From assembly GCA_928724745.1 (NCBI GenBank), contig CAKMXJ010000037.1:434001-498000 (forward strand): a stretch of 64,000 nucleotides of DNA, in the 5' to 3' direction. The notes under the pieces are model-generated. The model searched no databases and was not told the origin of the DNA. It saw only the letters and a list, made by a program, of their open reading frames with translations. Both the position numbers and the translations under genes were made by a program. Within the stretch, counting starts at the first letter, position 1. Every line of letters begins with the position of its first letter. The stretch is from Anthracocystis setariae (taxonomy: Eukaryota; Basidiomycota; Ustilaginomycetes; Ustilaginales; Ustilaginaceae). Below are positions 11,201-20,267 of the stretch, piece by piece.

Positions 11201-12486
11201 TTTTCCAGAAGCTGCTCATCAACTTTACCTGGTGGGTCAACCGCAAGGACTCGAGCGGATCCAACGTGTTCGAGGGAGGTTTCCTGGGTCTCGACAACAT
11301 CGGTCCCTTCAACCGTTCCGAGCCGCTTCCCACCGGCGGTACGCTTCGTCAGGCGGATGGAACCGCTTGGATGGCGTTCTATGCGCTCAACATGCTTAAC
11401 ATGGCGTTGGAGCTTGCTAAGCACAACCCGACGTACGAGGATATTGCGTCCAAGTTCTTTGAGCACTTTATCTTCATCTCGGATGCCATGTCGTTCCACA
11501 ATGCCGATGACGAGGAGGGGATCAGTCTGTGGTCGGACAAGGATGGCTTCTACTACGATGCGATCCAGTGGGGTCCGGGCAACAGCCAGGTGATCCCAGT
11601 CAAGAGTCTGGTCGGTCTGATTCCGCTGTATGCTACGCTGACCATCGAGCCGAGCGCGCTGAAGCGATTCCCGAGCTTCGCCAAGCGCATGCAGTGGTTC
11701 CTGGATAACAGGCCAGAGATGGCAGACCGCAACATCGCCAACATGAAGGTGGGCGGACGTGGCGATCGTCGTCTGCTGTCGATGGTGAGTCGCGAGCGTC
11801 TCGAGTTGATCCTCAAGCGTATGCTGGACGAGAACGAGTTCCTGTCGCCTCACGGTGTGCGATCGCTCAGTAAGGATCACCAGAAGAATCCGTTCCACGT
11901 CAACGTGGGTGGCGAAGACTTTGGCGTCGGCTACTGGCCCGGCGATTCGCACAGTCCCATGTTTGGCGGCAACTCGAACTGGCGTGGTCCCATCTGGATC
12001 TGCGTCAACTTCCTGCTCATCGAAAGTCTGCAGAGATTCTACCAGTACTACGGCGATTCGTTCAAGGTGGAATGCCCCACGGGTTCCGGCGACTATATGC
12101 ACCTGGGACATGTGGCTGAGGAGCTTTCGCACAGGCTGCTGGGTATCTTCCTGAGGGATGATCAGGGCAGGAGGGCCAACAACGGCGGTATTCCAATGTT
12201 TGACTATGCGCCCGAATTCAGAGATCTGGTGCACTTTTACGAGTTCTTCCACGGTGATACGGGTAAGGGACTTGGAGCCAGTCATCAGTGTGGTTGGACG
12301 GGCTTGATTGCGTATACGCTGTACTCGACGGGTGCGTCGTATGGGTTGGCACAGACGCCTAGGACGCCAAAGAGTACCGCGGCGCACTACTTTGACGAAC
12401 ACCTCACCGAAGATGGCAGGTCAGAGGCTGGTAGTGCTCCCTACAGCAATGCTTACTCGAGACCGCCTAGTCCCGATGAGCTTTAA
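8272..12486 (+). CDS. GH63-like glycoside hydrolase, cytosolic
   Basis: 1404-residue protein starting at an ATG in good context (CCACCATGG); the frame is open further upstream but only through a GTG. Residues 1 to about 340 are Ser/Pro/Ala-rich and disordered. From about residue 350 the protein matches the MGH-like branch of glycoside hydrolase family 63 (RRWGPYLSERQWGTVREDY-type start, then a beta-sandwich-like segment). An acidic insert (EEVEIEEEVEDEET) near residue 730 separates it from the C-terminal (alpha/alpha)6 toroid, about residues 840-1350, with motifs such as SAVWDSAFH and GNSNWRGPIW. There is no signal peptide or membrane anchor, so it is not the ER glucosidase I. Substrate is unknown; bacterial relatives act on glucosyl- or mannosylglycerate and similar oligosaccharides. 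Confidence 0.85.
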   Translation: MASHFRKVFGSGRTKSNASSSSHGRGQSEGAQPSSQPGSPASSLGKAASRAFGRSDRGASPSPAPSPAPSPAPTPAAAAPPPPSSLAPSTPSKNTTNTNITSLSAATSSPTPPSPSPQQRAPAPPAKSGLDATPTPSQAQSSAVTPTAESVNPTSAPTATQAPAETAPTASTGSDRAPSGDNTPKLTQKESTQLEPVSPKMVEKPLTINIPAANQQEAAMPAAELPKKQPKAESKPPPADAASPVASSDRGDVTPVGVNGKSSFHSRTNADQFRADYHPDNASKYANPNHYSARPDTYHRKSFSAAASSFGEPTPAGSRRPSGSEHDLGHGRGPTGNLNQAVDARAHGQHWMSAEDRRLQEDSDKKRHWKRWGPYLSERQWGTVREDYSANGDAWSHFPHEMARSRTYRWGEDGLAGLSDNHARMGLSLALWNGKDRMLKERLFGLANNEGNHGEDVKELYWYLDSTPTHSYMKMLYKYPQESYPYELFVRESRNRSRDVAEFEITDTDLFDEDKYWDVFVEYAKDEDEENAVSIRISAYNRGPEPADLHIIPQMVFRNYWFWPKEEPAKPKMKQTGDYVIQADHPELGRYHLYCSTSPAPSAPPAKRGQAPEPISDDEVVPELLFTENETNFERLYNGQNRNIYAKDGFHDHIVPAHRQEKDRPKAVQKTRKIKKTVVRTERRPIERSSEDAAPKANGASAEAEPEAAATEKQFGVVGPTEEQEYEEVEIEEEVEDEETYFEDPDESKPPRDYVNPGKEGTKAGAHYVFRQVPPFGGCAVVRMKLTPRTPSQDPAIDDDEQFDNTVEARRSEADEFYAKLVVGPMSDDMKNVMRQALAGMLWNKQFYMFVQPEWLRGDPGQPAPPPERKKIRNADWRHLHMEDILSMPDKWEYPFSAVWDSAFHCIPLAMVDPAFAKKQLDLFTREWYMKPDGALPAYEWNFSDVNPPVHAWATFRVFKIERKMFGREDLDFLERVFQKLLINFTWWVNRKDSSGSNVFEGGFLGLDNIGPFNRSEPLPTGGTLRQADGTAWMAFYALNMLNMALELAKHNPTYEDIASKFFEHFIFISDAMSFHNADDEEGISLWSDKDGFYYDAIQWGPGNSQVIPVKSLVGLIPLYATLTIEPSALKRFPSFAKRMQWFLDNRPEMADRNIANMKVGGRGDRRLLSMVSRERLELILKRMLDENEFLSPHGVRSLSKDHQKNPFHVNVGGEDFGVGYWPGDSHSPMFGGNSNWRGPIWICVNFLLIESLQRFYQYYGDSFKVECPTGSGDYMHLGHVAEELSHRLLGIFLRDDQGRRANNGGIPMFDYAPEFRDLVHFYEFFHGDTGKGLGASHQCGWTGLIAYTLYSTGASYGLAQTPRTPKSTAAHYFDEHLTEDGRSEAGSAPYSNAYSRPPSPDEL

Positions 12487-12698
12487 GACTAGACTAGACG
12501 ACGCTTTTCTGTCTCCATCCATCCATCCATTCATTATGTTTGTAAGTAAGACTCCCCCCAAAAAAAAAGAAGTTTTCCCGTAGCTTGGACTGTTTCTCGC
12601 CCACTTGATGTAAATGTTGAAGATTTTTGTTTTGATTCTTTTGACTGATGAATGCGAGTTTGCAGAAGGAAAGTTGTGCGGGGGGGGGGGGTTAAGGA

Positions 12699-14153
12699 TT
12701 AGCGACGATGGTGACGGTGGAGGTTGTGTGTATGTTTGTTTGGATTGTGGTAGCGTGTGGGGTTTTCGACCGAGTCTTTGCCTCGTTTGCCTTGTCTTGG
12801 ATCGTGCTGCTGGGTGGGGTTGTGGTCTCGTGGGTCGTGGACTTGGTAGTCGTCTAGTTTATCTTTTCCATTGGCGGAGGAGGAGGAGGTGGTGAGGGGT
12901 TGGCCGCCGGCGTCGAGACGATGGGCATGCCAGTCGGTATCGTCGTCGCTGCTGCCATACTCTTTCGCCTCTTCCTCTTCCTCTTCCTCTTCCTCCTCCT
13001 CCTCTTGCTCTTGCTCTTCGTCGTCGTGATCGTCGTCTTGGGTTTTCTCCGCTGGTGCAGGTTTGGATTTGAGAGGGTGGGGAGCGGTTGATTGGGATCG
13101 TAAGCGTGATTGGAACGAAAGCAGCGCCGAGAGCGAATCTGCCTTGTTGGAGGAGGAGGAGGTGTATTTGGCACGCTGTTGAGATAGCAGGTCTCGTCCG
13201 GACAGGGTTGAGGAAGTGATTGACTTGGGTCGTGAGCTGGATGGTTGAGACTGCTTGTGGTTGTTTTCCTCGATGCGCTCGGTCTTTGATTGTTTCAGCT
13301 GTGGTTCAATCGACGCATCTGGTCTCGCCAGTGTTGGCGCTTGTTCCGGTTTGTTGGTCTTGTGGTCCGACCTGATATCCATGGCTTGCTTGGACAGCCT
13401 CTTATCCTGCTTCAGCAGATCATGCGAGCTCTTAGGACCCTTGAGTACGATCTCGTCGCCCTCGTCCTCGTCAGCAGCGAAACTAAGCAAACCTGTCTTT
13501 TTCCTCTTGTTAGCCTCGTTCGCCCTCTCCCTCCTCTCCTCCTCCTCCCTCCTCCTCCTCCTCTGCTCCCTCTGCTCCCTCTCCGTACGCCTCCTCTCCT
13601 CCCGCGTCATCCTCGGCTTAAGATCGTCAAATGGATTCTCGACCACCGTCACCTCGACCAACTTTGGCGGATACTTGGGCCGATCCTCGCGCGCACCGTT
13701 TTCCATCTCGCCCACCTCGCTCAACTCGACGAGCGTATAGATACTCTTTCCCACCACACGACCAAACATCGTATGCTTGCCCTGCAATTCCGGTGTGGCG
13801 TCGAGGGTGAGGAAGAATTGCGATTCGTTGGTCTTGTCATCGCCCGCGGCCATGGCGAGGAGGCCGCGACGGTTGAATTTGAGCCGCGAGTGAGGTTCGA
13901 TGGGGAACGGAGAACCGAAGGAGGATTCGCCGTGGGATCCTGTACCTGTTGGGTCGCCGGATTGGATGATGAACGAGGGGATGAGGCGATGGAAGATGAG
14001 GTTGTCGTAGAAGCCTTCGAGTGCTAGGGTGAGGAAGTTGCGCGTGGCGAGTGGACATTCGCGTGGCCACAGCTCGATGTCGATGGTGCCTTTTGATGTG
14101 ACCAGCTGCACCAGCCCTGAAGTGGGTGGTTCTGTAACGTACTGCGACGTCAT
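12699..14153 (-). CDS. CWC27: Spliceosome-associated cyclophilin CWC27
   Basis: 484 residues from an ATG at 14153. An N-terminal cyclophilin-type peptidyl-prolyl isomerase domain covers about residues 10-170 (motifs FHRLIPSFIIQSGDPTGTG, ESQFFLTLD and HTMFGRVVG), followed by a charged Arg/Glu coiled region, a poly-Glu run, and a conserved C-terminal element (DWHAHRL then DDYQVHDPRD). That combination is characteristic of CWC27/SDCCAG10, a component of the activated spliceosome (B-act). It diverges from the Nudix gene across only 181 bp, so a shared bidirectional promoter is likely. The 3' end converges on the GH63-like gene 212 bp away. Confidence 0.93.
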   Translation of the reverse strand: MTSQYVTEPPTSGLVQLVTSKGTIDIELWPRECPLATRNFLTLALEGFYDNLIFHRLIPSFIIQSGDPTGTGSHGESSFGSPFPIEPHSRLKFNRRGLLAMAAGDDKTNESQFFLTLDATPELQGKHTMFGRVVGKSIYTLVELSEVGEMENGAREDRPKYPPKLVEVTVVENPFDDLKPRMTREERRRTEREQREQRRRRREEEERRERANEANKRKKTGLLSFAADEDEGDEIVLKGPKSSHDLLKQDKRLSKQAMDIRSDHKTNKPEQAPTLARPDASIEPQLKQSKTERIEENNHKQSQPSSSRPKSITSSTLSGRDLLSQQRAKYTSSSSNKADSLSALLSFQSRLRSQSTAPHPLKSKPAPAEKTQDDDHDDEEQEQEEEEEEEEEEEEAKEYGSSDDDTDWHAHRLDAGGQPLTTSSSSANGKDKLDDYQVHDPRDHNPTQQHDPRQGKRGKDSVENPTRYHNPNKHTHNLHRHHRR

Positions 14154-14334
14154 GATCCCCGAGACAGTATAGAGAGAAGGATGTTTGGTTTGGAACGAAC
14201 GGTTGGGTTGGACGGTGAAGAACCTCCACTTTTGTCAAATACGGAAGTCGGAAAATGCACAGCGGCGGTGATTTGGCACACGTCCTTGTCCTCCCTACTT
14301 GACTCTCAACCCTGTCCACAGTGCTCAAGACAAG

Positions 14335-15243
14335 ATGAGCGTACATCTCGATGGAGCCAATGGTGACGAGCCAGAATGGCTCCAATCTTTGACACCCACC
14401 AATGCCACCTGTATTCGACGCCTGCTCTCCCTCCCCTGCGCTGCCTCTTTCTCGCACGTCCCCACGCGCAAACAAGCCGCTGTCGCCGCGCTCCTCTACC
14501 AATCCTCCTCCAGCCCAAACCGCGAACTTCGCGTCATCATGTCGACACGTGCTCTCCATCTTCGTTCCCACCCGGGCCAGGCGTCGCTTCCCGGCGGCAA
14601 AGTCGACTCCACCGACACCTCGGTCGTCCATGCCGCCCTGCGCGAAAGTGTCGAAGAAATCGCCCTGCCCAGCCACACCGCGGTGCATCTGCACACGGGC
14701 CATCCGTTCTTGAGCAAGATGGGCTTGCTCGTGCATCCGGTCGTGTTCTTCGTACGTGATGGCGAGCACGTGCTCACCCAACTCAAACCGAGCCCAAGTG
14801 AAGTCGCAGATATATGGTCCACACCGCTCGAGGCATTTCTCTCGTCGATCGCGCTTCCAGGCTATCCGCTTTCCGATCCGACCAGCGTGGACAAGCATAG
14901 ACCACCACAGCACGTGTTCCGCACATACACAGATATCCCCTGGTTGGGCGCAACGTATCGGCTGCATAGATTCAGATCATCGCATCAGCTGATCAAGGGT
15001 CTCACCGCGGATGTACTGATCAGTGTCGCGCAAAAGGCGTACGGTAGGCAAGCAAAGTATGCGGTGAATTCCAAGCGCCAGAAGAGTTGGGAGGAGATGG
15101 TGGCGTTGGTGGTGGAGAGGTACATCGCCGAAGGGGTTAGCGCCGAGCCGCGGTGGGGCGATGGCGAGAGTGGCGATGTCCAGGGTAGTTCCGAGGCTTT
15201 CGAAACGTTTATCGGGGTGGATGAGGATGTGCAAGGGCGATAG
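14335..15243 (+). CDS. PCD1: Nudix hydrolase, CoA diphosphatase type
   Basis: 302 residues from ATG 14335 (the open frame begins earlier but only at TTG). It carries the NuCoA signature (STRALHLRSHPGQASLPGG) directly followed by the Nudix box with ALRESVEEI. Proteins with this pair (yeast Pcd1, mammalian NUDT7/NUDT8) hydrolyse CoA and its derivatives, often in peroxisomes or mitochondria. No C-terminal SKL-like signal is visible (the end is DVQGR), so location is open. The Phe of the NuCoA signature is Leu here, a minor deviation. Confidence 0.88.
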   Translation: MSVHLDGANGDEPEWLQSLTPTNATCIRRLLSLPCAASFSHVPTRKQAAVAALLYQSSSSPNRELRVIMSTRALHLRSHPGQASLPGGKVDSTDTSVVHAALRESVEEIALPSHTAVHLHTGHPFLSKMGLLVHPVVFFVRDGEHVLTQLKPSPSEVADIWSTPLEAFLSSIALPGYPLSDPTSVDKHRPPQHVFRTYTDIPWLGATYRLHRFRSSHQLIKGLTADVLISVAQKAYGRQAKYAVNSKRQKSWEEMVALVVERYIAEGVSAEPRWGDGESGDVQGSSEAFETFIGVDEDVQGR

Positions 15244-15294
15244 CAAGACGAATCAGTTAGCCGCATAGACAGGCATCATGGCCTTAGAATCCAA

Positions 15295-15317
15295 ACAGTA
15301 CAGTACAGTACTGTACG
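15295..15317. repeat. CAGTAC-type tandem palindrome
   Basis: ACAGTACAGTACAGTACTGTAC sits in the 238-bp gap between the converging Nudix and NOP15 genes. It is the longest of many intergenic copies of this motif in the window. Confidence 0.8.
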
Positions 15318-15481
15318 GTTGAGACTGCGCATCTGTTTGAGCGCAAGCAACGAGCAAGAGCTTGATGGCGAGAAAAAGAATGTGAATGCATAGTACAAAA
15401 TGGAGACGAGACCAAAGCTTTATGTGACAGAATGCAAGGAGGGAGGAGGGGCAATAGTCCAATGTGAGAGGTTGGCGAGGT

Positions 15482-16531
15482 CTAAGCCTTGACAACCTTT
15501 CCCTTTGCGACCTTAGCCTTTGCAGCGGGAGCCGGCTTTGCATTCTTGTTGGCTGACTGTTTCTTGTCATCACCTGCTTCCTTGGTATACCCTTCAAAGT
15601 CGTAATCGATGCCAGCCTTTTTGAGCTTTTCTCTCCTATCTTGCTGCCTCCTGAGCGTCCTCTCGATGGTAATGTTTTGTTCTTGCTCGGTCTTGACTCT
15701 GGTCCTAATAACTCGTTCCCTCCTTGCACCGGGGACGGGGCGATACATCCTATTCGCACCCACCCACAGATCCGGATGCACCTTATCCTTGGCCACCTCC
15801 CTGACCTGCAGCAACCTGCCGTCGATCAGATAGTTATCCATGGTCTCCCTGACAATGCTGGCGACATCCTTGTCGGCAAACTCGATAAACGCATAATGCT
15901 TGGACGCGCCCGTCTTTTTGTTGCGCGACACACGCAGACGAGTGACATCACCAAACTGGCTAAAGTACGACTTCAACTGCTTCTCAAAGAATCCCTTGGG
16001 CAGACGACCGATGTACAGCACGCCGGGAGTGGACAAAGAGCCGGAGGTGGATTTGGATTTGCGCAGCTTGTCGAGACGCGCCTTGACCACCGCATCGTCT
16101 TTGGAGTTGGGCAGTTTGATCGAGGCGAGTGAAGAGCGTGGCGCAGAGGAAGAGGAGTAGGCGGCGGCGGCGATGGCGGCACGATCGTCTTCGTCGTCCT
16201 CGTCGGACGAGTTGGCATTATCGTCGTCTTCTTCTTCTTCTTCTGGTTCGATGTCCGAGTTGTCCGAGTCGGATTCTTCGGCAGACACATCCGAGAGAGA
16301 GGCGAGGATCTCCTTCTCGTTGGCTGCGGCAACATCGTCTTGCTCCTCATCCTCTTGATTGTCGGATGCAGCGATAGGGGCAGCAGTCTTTTTGGCCTTT
16401 TTGCCAACAGCGGTGGCGGACCTGGTAGTGGAGGCAGGCGGAGCATCGTCAGCCGGGGCAGCACGCTTCTTTCCATTGGCCTTGGAGGTGGGTGCGGCTG
16501 CCTTGGTGGTTGCAGTTCTCTTGGGTGGCAT
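15482..16531 (-). CDS. NOP15: Nucleolar RRM protein NOP15/NIFK
   Basis: 349 residues from ATG 16531 (MPPKRTATTK). The N-terminal third is Lys/Ala-rich, then Ser/Asp/Glu-rich, as in nucleolar proteins. One RRM lies at about residues 175-255, with RNP2 LYIGRLP and RNP1-like KHYAFIEF. It is followed by the family-specific segment HPDLWVGANRMYRPVP and a basic region with EKLKKAGIDYDFEGY. This order is diagnostic of Nop15/NIFK, which is required for 60S ribosomal subunit assembly. A Lys/Ala tail ends the protein. It diverges from the p23 gene across 545 bp. Confidence 0.92.
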   Translation of the reverse strand: MPPKRTATTKAAAPTSKANGKKRAAPADDAPPASTTRSATAVGKKAKKTAAPIAASDNQEDEEQDDVAAANEKEILASLSDVSAEESDSDNSDIEPEEEEEDDDNANSSDEDDEDDRAAIAAAAYSSSSAPRSSLASIKLPNSKDDAVVKARLDKLRKSKSTSGSLSTPGVLYIGRLPKGFFEKQLKSYFSQFGDVTRLRVSRNKKTGASKHYAFIEFADKDVASIVRETMDNYLIDGRLLQVREVAKDKVHPDLWVGANRMYRPVPGARRERVIRTRVKTEQEQNITIERTLRRQQDRREKLKKAGIDYDFEGYTKEAGDDKKQSANKNAKPAPAAKAKVAKGKVVKA

Positions 16532-17076
16532 CGTGTAGTGTAGTGTAGTGTAGGATATGGTACGGATGAACTGATCGAGTGAGGAGCAGAAGCGAGAGGC
16601 CAAGGTCCGACGTGAGTTTAGCTGCTCCACACAACAGCGGCAACCCGCCGAAGAAAAAGTCAAATTTTGCACACTACTACTCTACTTGACTACTGCAGCC
16701 AAAAAGCACCAAAAAATATTTAAATAAATGAGAGGACCCTTTTTTGAGGATTGAAAATTTCTTCTTTTCGCACGAGTCGAGTCGAGTCGAGTCGAGTCGA
16801 TTTGAATTTTTTTTCTTCTCACTTCACTGTGTTAGGTCTTTGCGCATGGTTGCCACCTTTGGCATCGAAGTCGCTGGAAAGTCTGCGCGCGTGTGTATGA
16901 GTGAGTGAGTGAGTGAGTGAGTGAGTGAGTGAGTGAATGTGCACAGACCGAACTGAACTGAGGATTCTTGTTGCCGAGGTGGAGATTCATTTCAATGCGC
17001 AGTCGAACACCTTGGTTGCTGCTTCTTGTCAGACAACCACGACCACATCCTTCATCCTTGTGATCACTTTTTCAAC
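16532..17076. other. Divergent promoter region NOP15/SBA1
   Basis: 545 bp between two divergent starts. It contains GTAGT repeats next to the NOP15 start, an AT-rich patch (about 16710-16760), a GAGTC pentanucleotide repeat (about 16774-16800) and a GTGA repeat (about 16898-16935). No gene is seen. Confidence 0.6.
16774..16935. repeat. Two microsatellites: (GAGTC)n and (GTGA)n
   Basis: Five to six GAGTC units (16774-16800) and about nine GTGA units (16898-16935), both inside the shared NOP15/SBA1 promoter region. Confidence 0.9.
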
Positions 17077-17733
17077 ATGTCCAACACCGTGGCTCCAGAG
17101 ATCCTTTGGGCTCAGCGCTCCTCCGCCGACGAGGCTGACAAGAACGTTGTTATGCTCACCATCAACGTGCCCAACCTCCCCGCACCCCCCGCTACCAAGT
17201 TTGACCTTACCTCCACCGGCTTCACCTTCAACGCCTCGGTCGGTGACGCCTCCAAAAACATCGCATCCAAAACCTACTCCTTCTCGCTCGAATTTTTCGA
17301 CGAGATTGACACCGCCAACTCCAAGACCCACCTGAACGACAAGTGCCTTTACGCCGTCCTGCGCAAGAAGACCGCCCAGGAGGAATACTGGCCCCGCCTC
17401 ACCAAGCAAAAGGTGCGCTTGCATAATGTCAAGACCGACTTTGACAAGTGGGTCGATGAGGATGAGCAGGACGATGCCGCAGCGGATCAGGCACTCGATG
17501 GCCTCGGAGGCGCCGCAATGCCCCCAGGCATGGGCGATATGGATCCTTCCATGCTAGGTATGGGAGGCGGAGCTGGCGGTTTCGATCTTCAAAGCATGAT
17601 GGCGCAGATGGGCGGAGGTATGAACATGCCCGACTTTGGTGCTGAGGATGACGACGCTGATGATGACAATGACGATGACGACGTCGACGACGAAACTCCC
17701 GCCGCAGCTGCCGCTCACCAAGAGCCAAAGTAG
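17077..17733 (+). CDS. SBA1: Hsp90 cochaperone p23/SBA1
   Basis: 218 residues from ATG 17077 (MSNTVAPEILWAQR). The N-terminal CS domain, about residues 1-115, begins with the typical PEILWAQRS strand and ends at YWPRLTKQKV, which corresponds to the conserved WPRL motif of p23. A TDFDKWVDEDE segment and a Gly/Met-rich then very acidic tail follow, as in yeast Sba1 and fission yeast Wos2. The protein binds ATP-bound Hsp90 and stabilises client complexes. No intron is seen. Confidence 0.95.
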   Translation: MSNTVAPEILWAQRSSADEADKNVVMLTINVPNLPAPPATKFDLTSTGFTFNASVGDASKNIASKTYSFSLEFFDEIDTANSKTHLNDKCLYAVLRKKTAQEEYWPRLTKQKVRLHNVKTDFDKWVDEDEQDDAAADQALDGLGGAAMPPGMGDMDPSMLGMGGGAGGFDLQSMMAQMGGGMNMPDFGAEDDDADDDNDDDDVDDETPAAAAAHQEPK

Positions 17734-18080
17734 AATCATCAGTCTTGATTCTACTACTACTACTACTACTACTACTACCCCACCCTCCCCAACACAACCA
17801 ATGTCAAAACCAATCAATACAACTGTTTCATATGCTGTACAAAAGTAATACGCATCGTCATTCCACATCATTCAAGCGCGGCACATGTCCCATTCGTATG
17901 GAAACCACCAGTTGTTTTTTTTTTTTTTCCCCGAAACCATGACCAATCTCAAATTCACAACGCAGAGGTTGTGGTCCATCATCGTCGCCTGAGTCTTGAC
18001 ACCACGACCCAGAAGTGGTTAATCCTTGTGCAATTGTTTCATTCTCTGGAACAAGAAGGGATCGGGAGGGGGTGGGGAGT
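17734..18080. other. Convergent intergenic region
   Basis: 347 bp between the p23 and DGAT2 stops. It holds a CTA triplet run (about 17750-17777), a T14-type tract (about 17915-17928) and no supportable gene; presumably two 3' UTRs. Confidence 0.6.
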
Positions 18081-19408
18081 TTATGCAACAATAGTGAGCT
18101 CCTTGGTCCTGTTAGCTGCGTATGCATCCTTCCAAGTATCCCAGATGCTGATTCGATCACAAAGCCACCATTTCAAAAACCGTCAGTTCAACTACTCCCT
18201 CTCTGCTTGCTTGACGCAATGGCTTCGATGCGGTACTTACTTGATGAGCTCCTCGATGTATCTGCTTTGCACCTCGTAAATCTCCTCCTTGCTCGGGTTT
18301 GAATTCTGCTTAACATGGATCGGCTTGCCCACTACATGCCCACGAAACGCATGGTCAGCAATGGTCTCAACTTGTAAAGAGAGAGAGAGAGTCTTGGTTA
18401 CTTACCAACGCTGACGATCGGATGCCTATACGGCATGAGCCCAATACTATAATTGAACAACCCCCTCCCATGGAACAGGGGTAGCGTAAACCCAAATACG
18501 GCCTGAAAGTTCTTCTGCAACGCAAAGATCCTCGTCCCCTCCTCGTTCGACAGCTGTTCATACACATCGTTCTCGCCGAACGAAAACACAGGCACAAGAT
18601 CAGCGCCGTTGCGAATCGCGATTTTGATAAACCCCAACCTCCTGCGCAACGTCAAATCCGCCGTACCCGGATGAGCCGCCAACGACTCGGACGCCCCACC
18701 CACCACGATCGCAATCGCATTCCCCTTGCCCTTGCGCAGAATTGCCTCGCAGCTCCGCTTCGACACACTGCAGATGCCCATCGCCATAATGCAGTCGCGG
18801 AAAAGCGGAATGGTGAAGTTGGTCTTGAGCGTCAACAGATGCGGAGTGATGCCCGGGAAACTCGTGGGGAATTCGGTAGCGTCGGTAGCAAGGTTCGCCA
18901 CCGCGGCAACTCCGAGGATGCCGTGCGGATGGTAGCCAAAGATGTACGGCCGATCGGGCGGCAGGTTGGTGGTCTTGATCATCGAGATGGGGAAGTACTC
19001 GGCAAAGTAGCGGAAGACGGGCAGTTTGCGAACCCACGAGAAACGTCGACCTCCATTCTCGGGCGCATCGTCGATGAAAAAAATCCAAATCAGATACGGA
19101 ATCAAGATGGGCCACATGAGTGGGATCGAGAGCAGCACAAAGAAGATCGATAGACAGATGGGCAGTAGCAGCGCCCAGAACAGAACTCCCAGCGTTTGCA
19201 TCCGACGACTACGAGGAATCGAAAGCGGCGCAAATCGGATAACGTTCTCCTTGTTGTGGCTCGGGTCGGCTGTCTTGTTCAAAGCCGAAGCGGAATGGGT
19301 GTGCTTGTCGTCTTTCGACGGCGTGGGTGGGAACGGGTTGTCATCAGCATCGTGTGCTTCGGCTCGTTGCCCCGCCGTCTCGGACGCTGGATGACGAGAC
19401 CACAACAT
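18081..19408 (-). CDS. DGA1: Diacylglycerol O-acyltransferase 2
   Basis: Three exons: 19408-18406, 18331-18241 and 18147-18081, with GT-AG introns of 74 and 93 nt. The frame closes at 386 residues. After an N-terminal polar region, two hydrophobic segments (about residues 70-115) anchor the protein in the ER or lipid-droplet membrane. The DGAT2 active-site motif HPHG occurs in YIFGYHPHGILG, and the later FSFGENDVY block is also typical. The small third exon supplies the conserved end INIWDTWKDAYAANRTKELT; without it the frame would stop at a TAA overlapping the second donor site. The enzyme makes triacylglycerol from diacylglycerol and acyl-CoA. The start is the ATG at 19408; three upstream codons open only with TTG. 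Confidence 0.93.
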
Positions 19409-20267
19409 GACTGCCAACTGTTACCGATTTACTGTATGTATGGATGTATGGATGTACGTATGTTCGTATGCAAGTAAGCTGGTTGGGTTGTCAGGCTGAC
19501 GCCAAGCACGCAAACGATTGCTTGTGAGGAGTGTGTCTGGTGCGTCTGGAGGAGGATGAATGCAGTCGCGCCTCTGCTCGCCACCGAGGCTGTAATCAAG
19601 TATCGCTCTATCCGAACAAAATGATGGCGCGAATGTGATGAGGTCCGATGTGTGCAAGCAAATGCGCAAGATGGATGTCGCCAGTTGAGAGAGGCTGAAA
19701 GAGCAGCGTTCGGAAGATGGCCGAATCACGTCTCAAGCCTCCAAAGAGATCCGAAGTTCAAAGTGGCTTGAATGCTGCTGCTGTTGCTGCTGCTGCTGCT
19801 GTTGCTGCAGCTTGGTGAACCTTGACAGCTTCCGAGCGCATTCTTTTCACCGACCTCTCCGGAACAAAATGGGGAAACAAAAAAAAACAAAAAGCCACAC
19901 TACTCTCACTCTACTACACTAGAAATTGGCCTGTGCTGAGTGGACAGCAGCGTTCCGAGATCGAGGCAAACTGCCCTGCGTGCCTGCCTGCATTTGTTGT
20001 ACCCTGCAGGCTTTCACACCGTTTGTTCCAGATTTCCTCTTGCCAAGCGATCGCACTTTCCTCGCTCTAACAAACCAGCCCAAATTTCCCTTTCCAAACC
20101 CGAAATCCGAACCAAAAAAAAATAAGAAGGGTTCTTTGCCTCTGTGCTGCTGCGCAATATTCCACCGGACCCCACCTCGAGGCCGCTTCCCTCACACCTT
20201 GACCACCAACCACTATCTTATACCCTCTGATACACCTGCAAAGCAACGGCGGGTATAGCCACCGACC
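19409..20267. other. Divergent promoter region DGA1/PRP22
   Basis: 859 bp with no supportable gene. It contains GTAT/ATGG-type short repeats near the DGA1 start, a CTG/TTG triplet tract (19773-19808) and A-rich runs near 19870 and 20120. Confidence 0.6.
19773..19808. repeat. (CTG)n triplet tract with TTG interruptions
   Basis: About twelve triplets, mostly CTG with two TTG interruptions, in the DGA1/PRP22 divergent promoter. Confidence 0.85.

Noticed and set aside
8659..12402. A 1247-codon minus-strand ORF antisense to the GH63-like gene
   Set aside because: It is a shadow of a GC-rich coding frame with strong third-position bias; it shows no domain, and the plus-strand protein matches a known family along its length.
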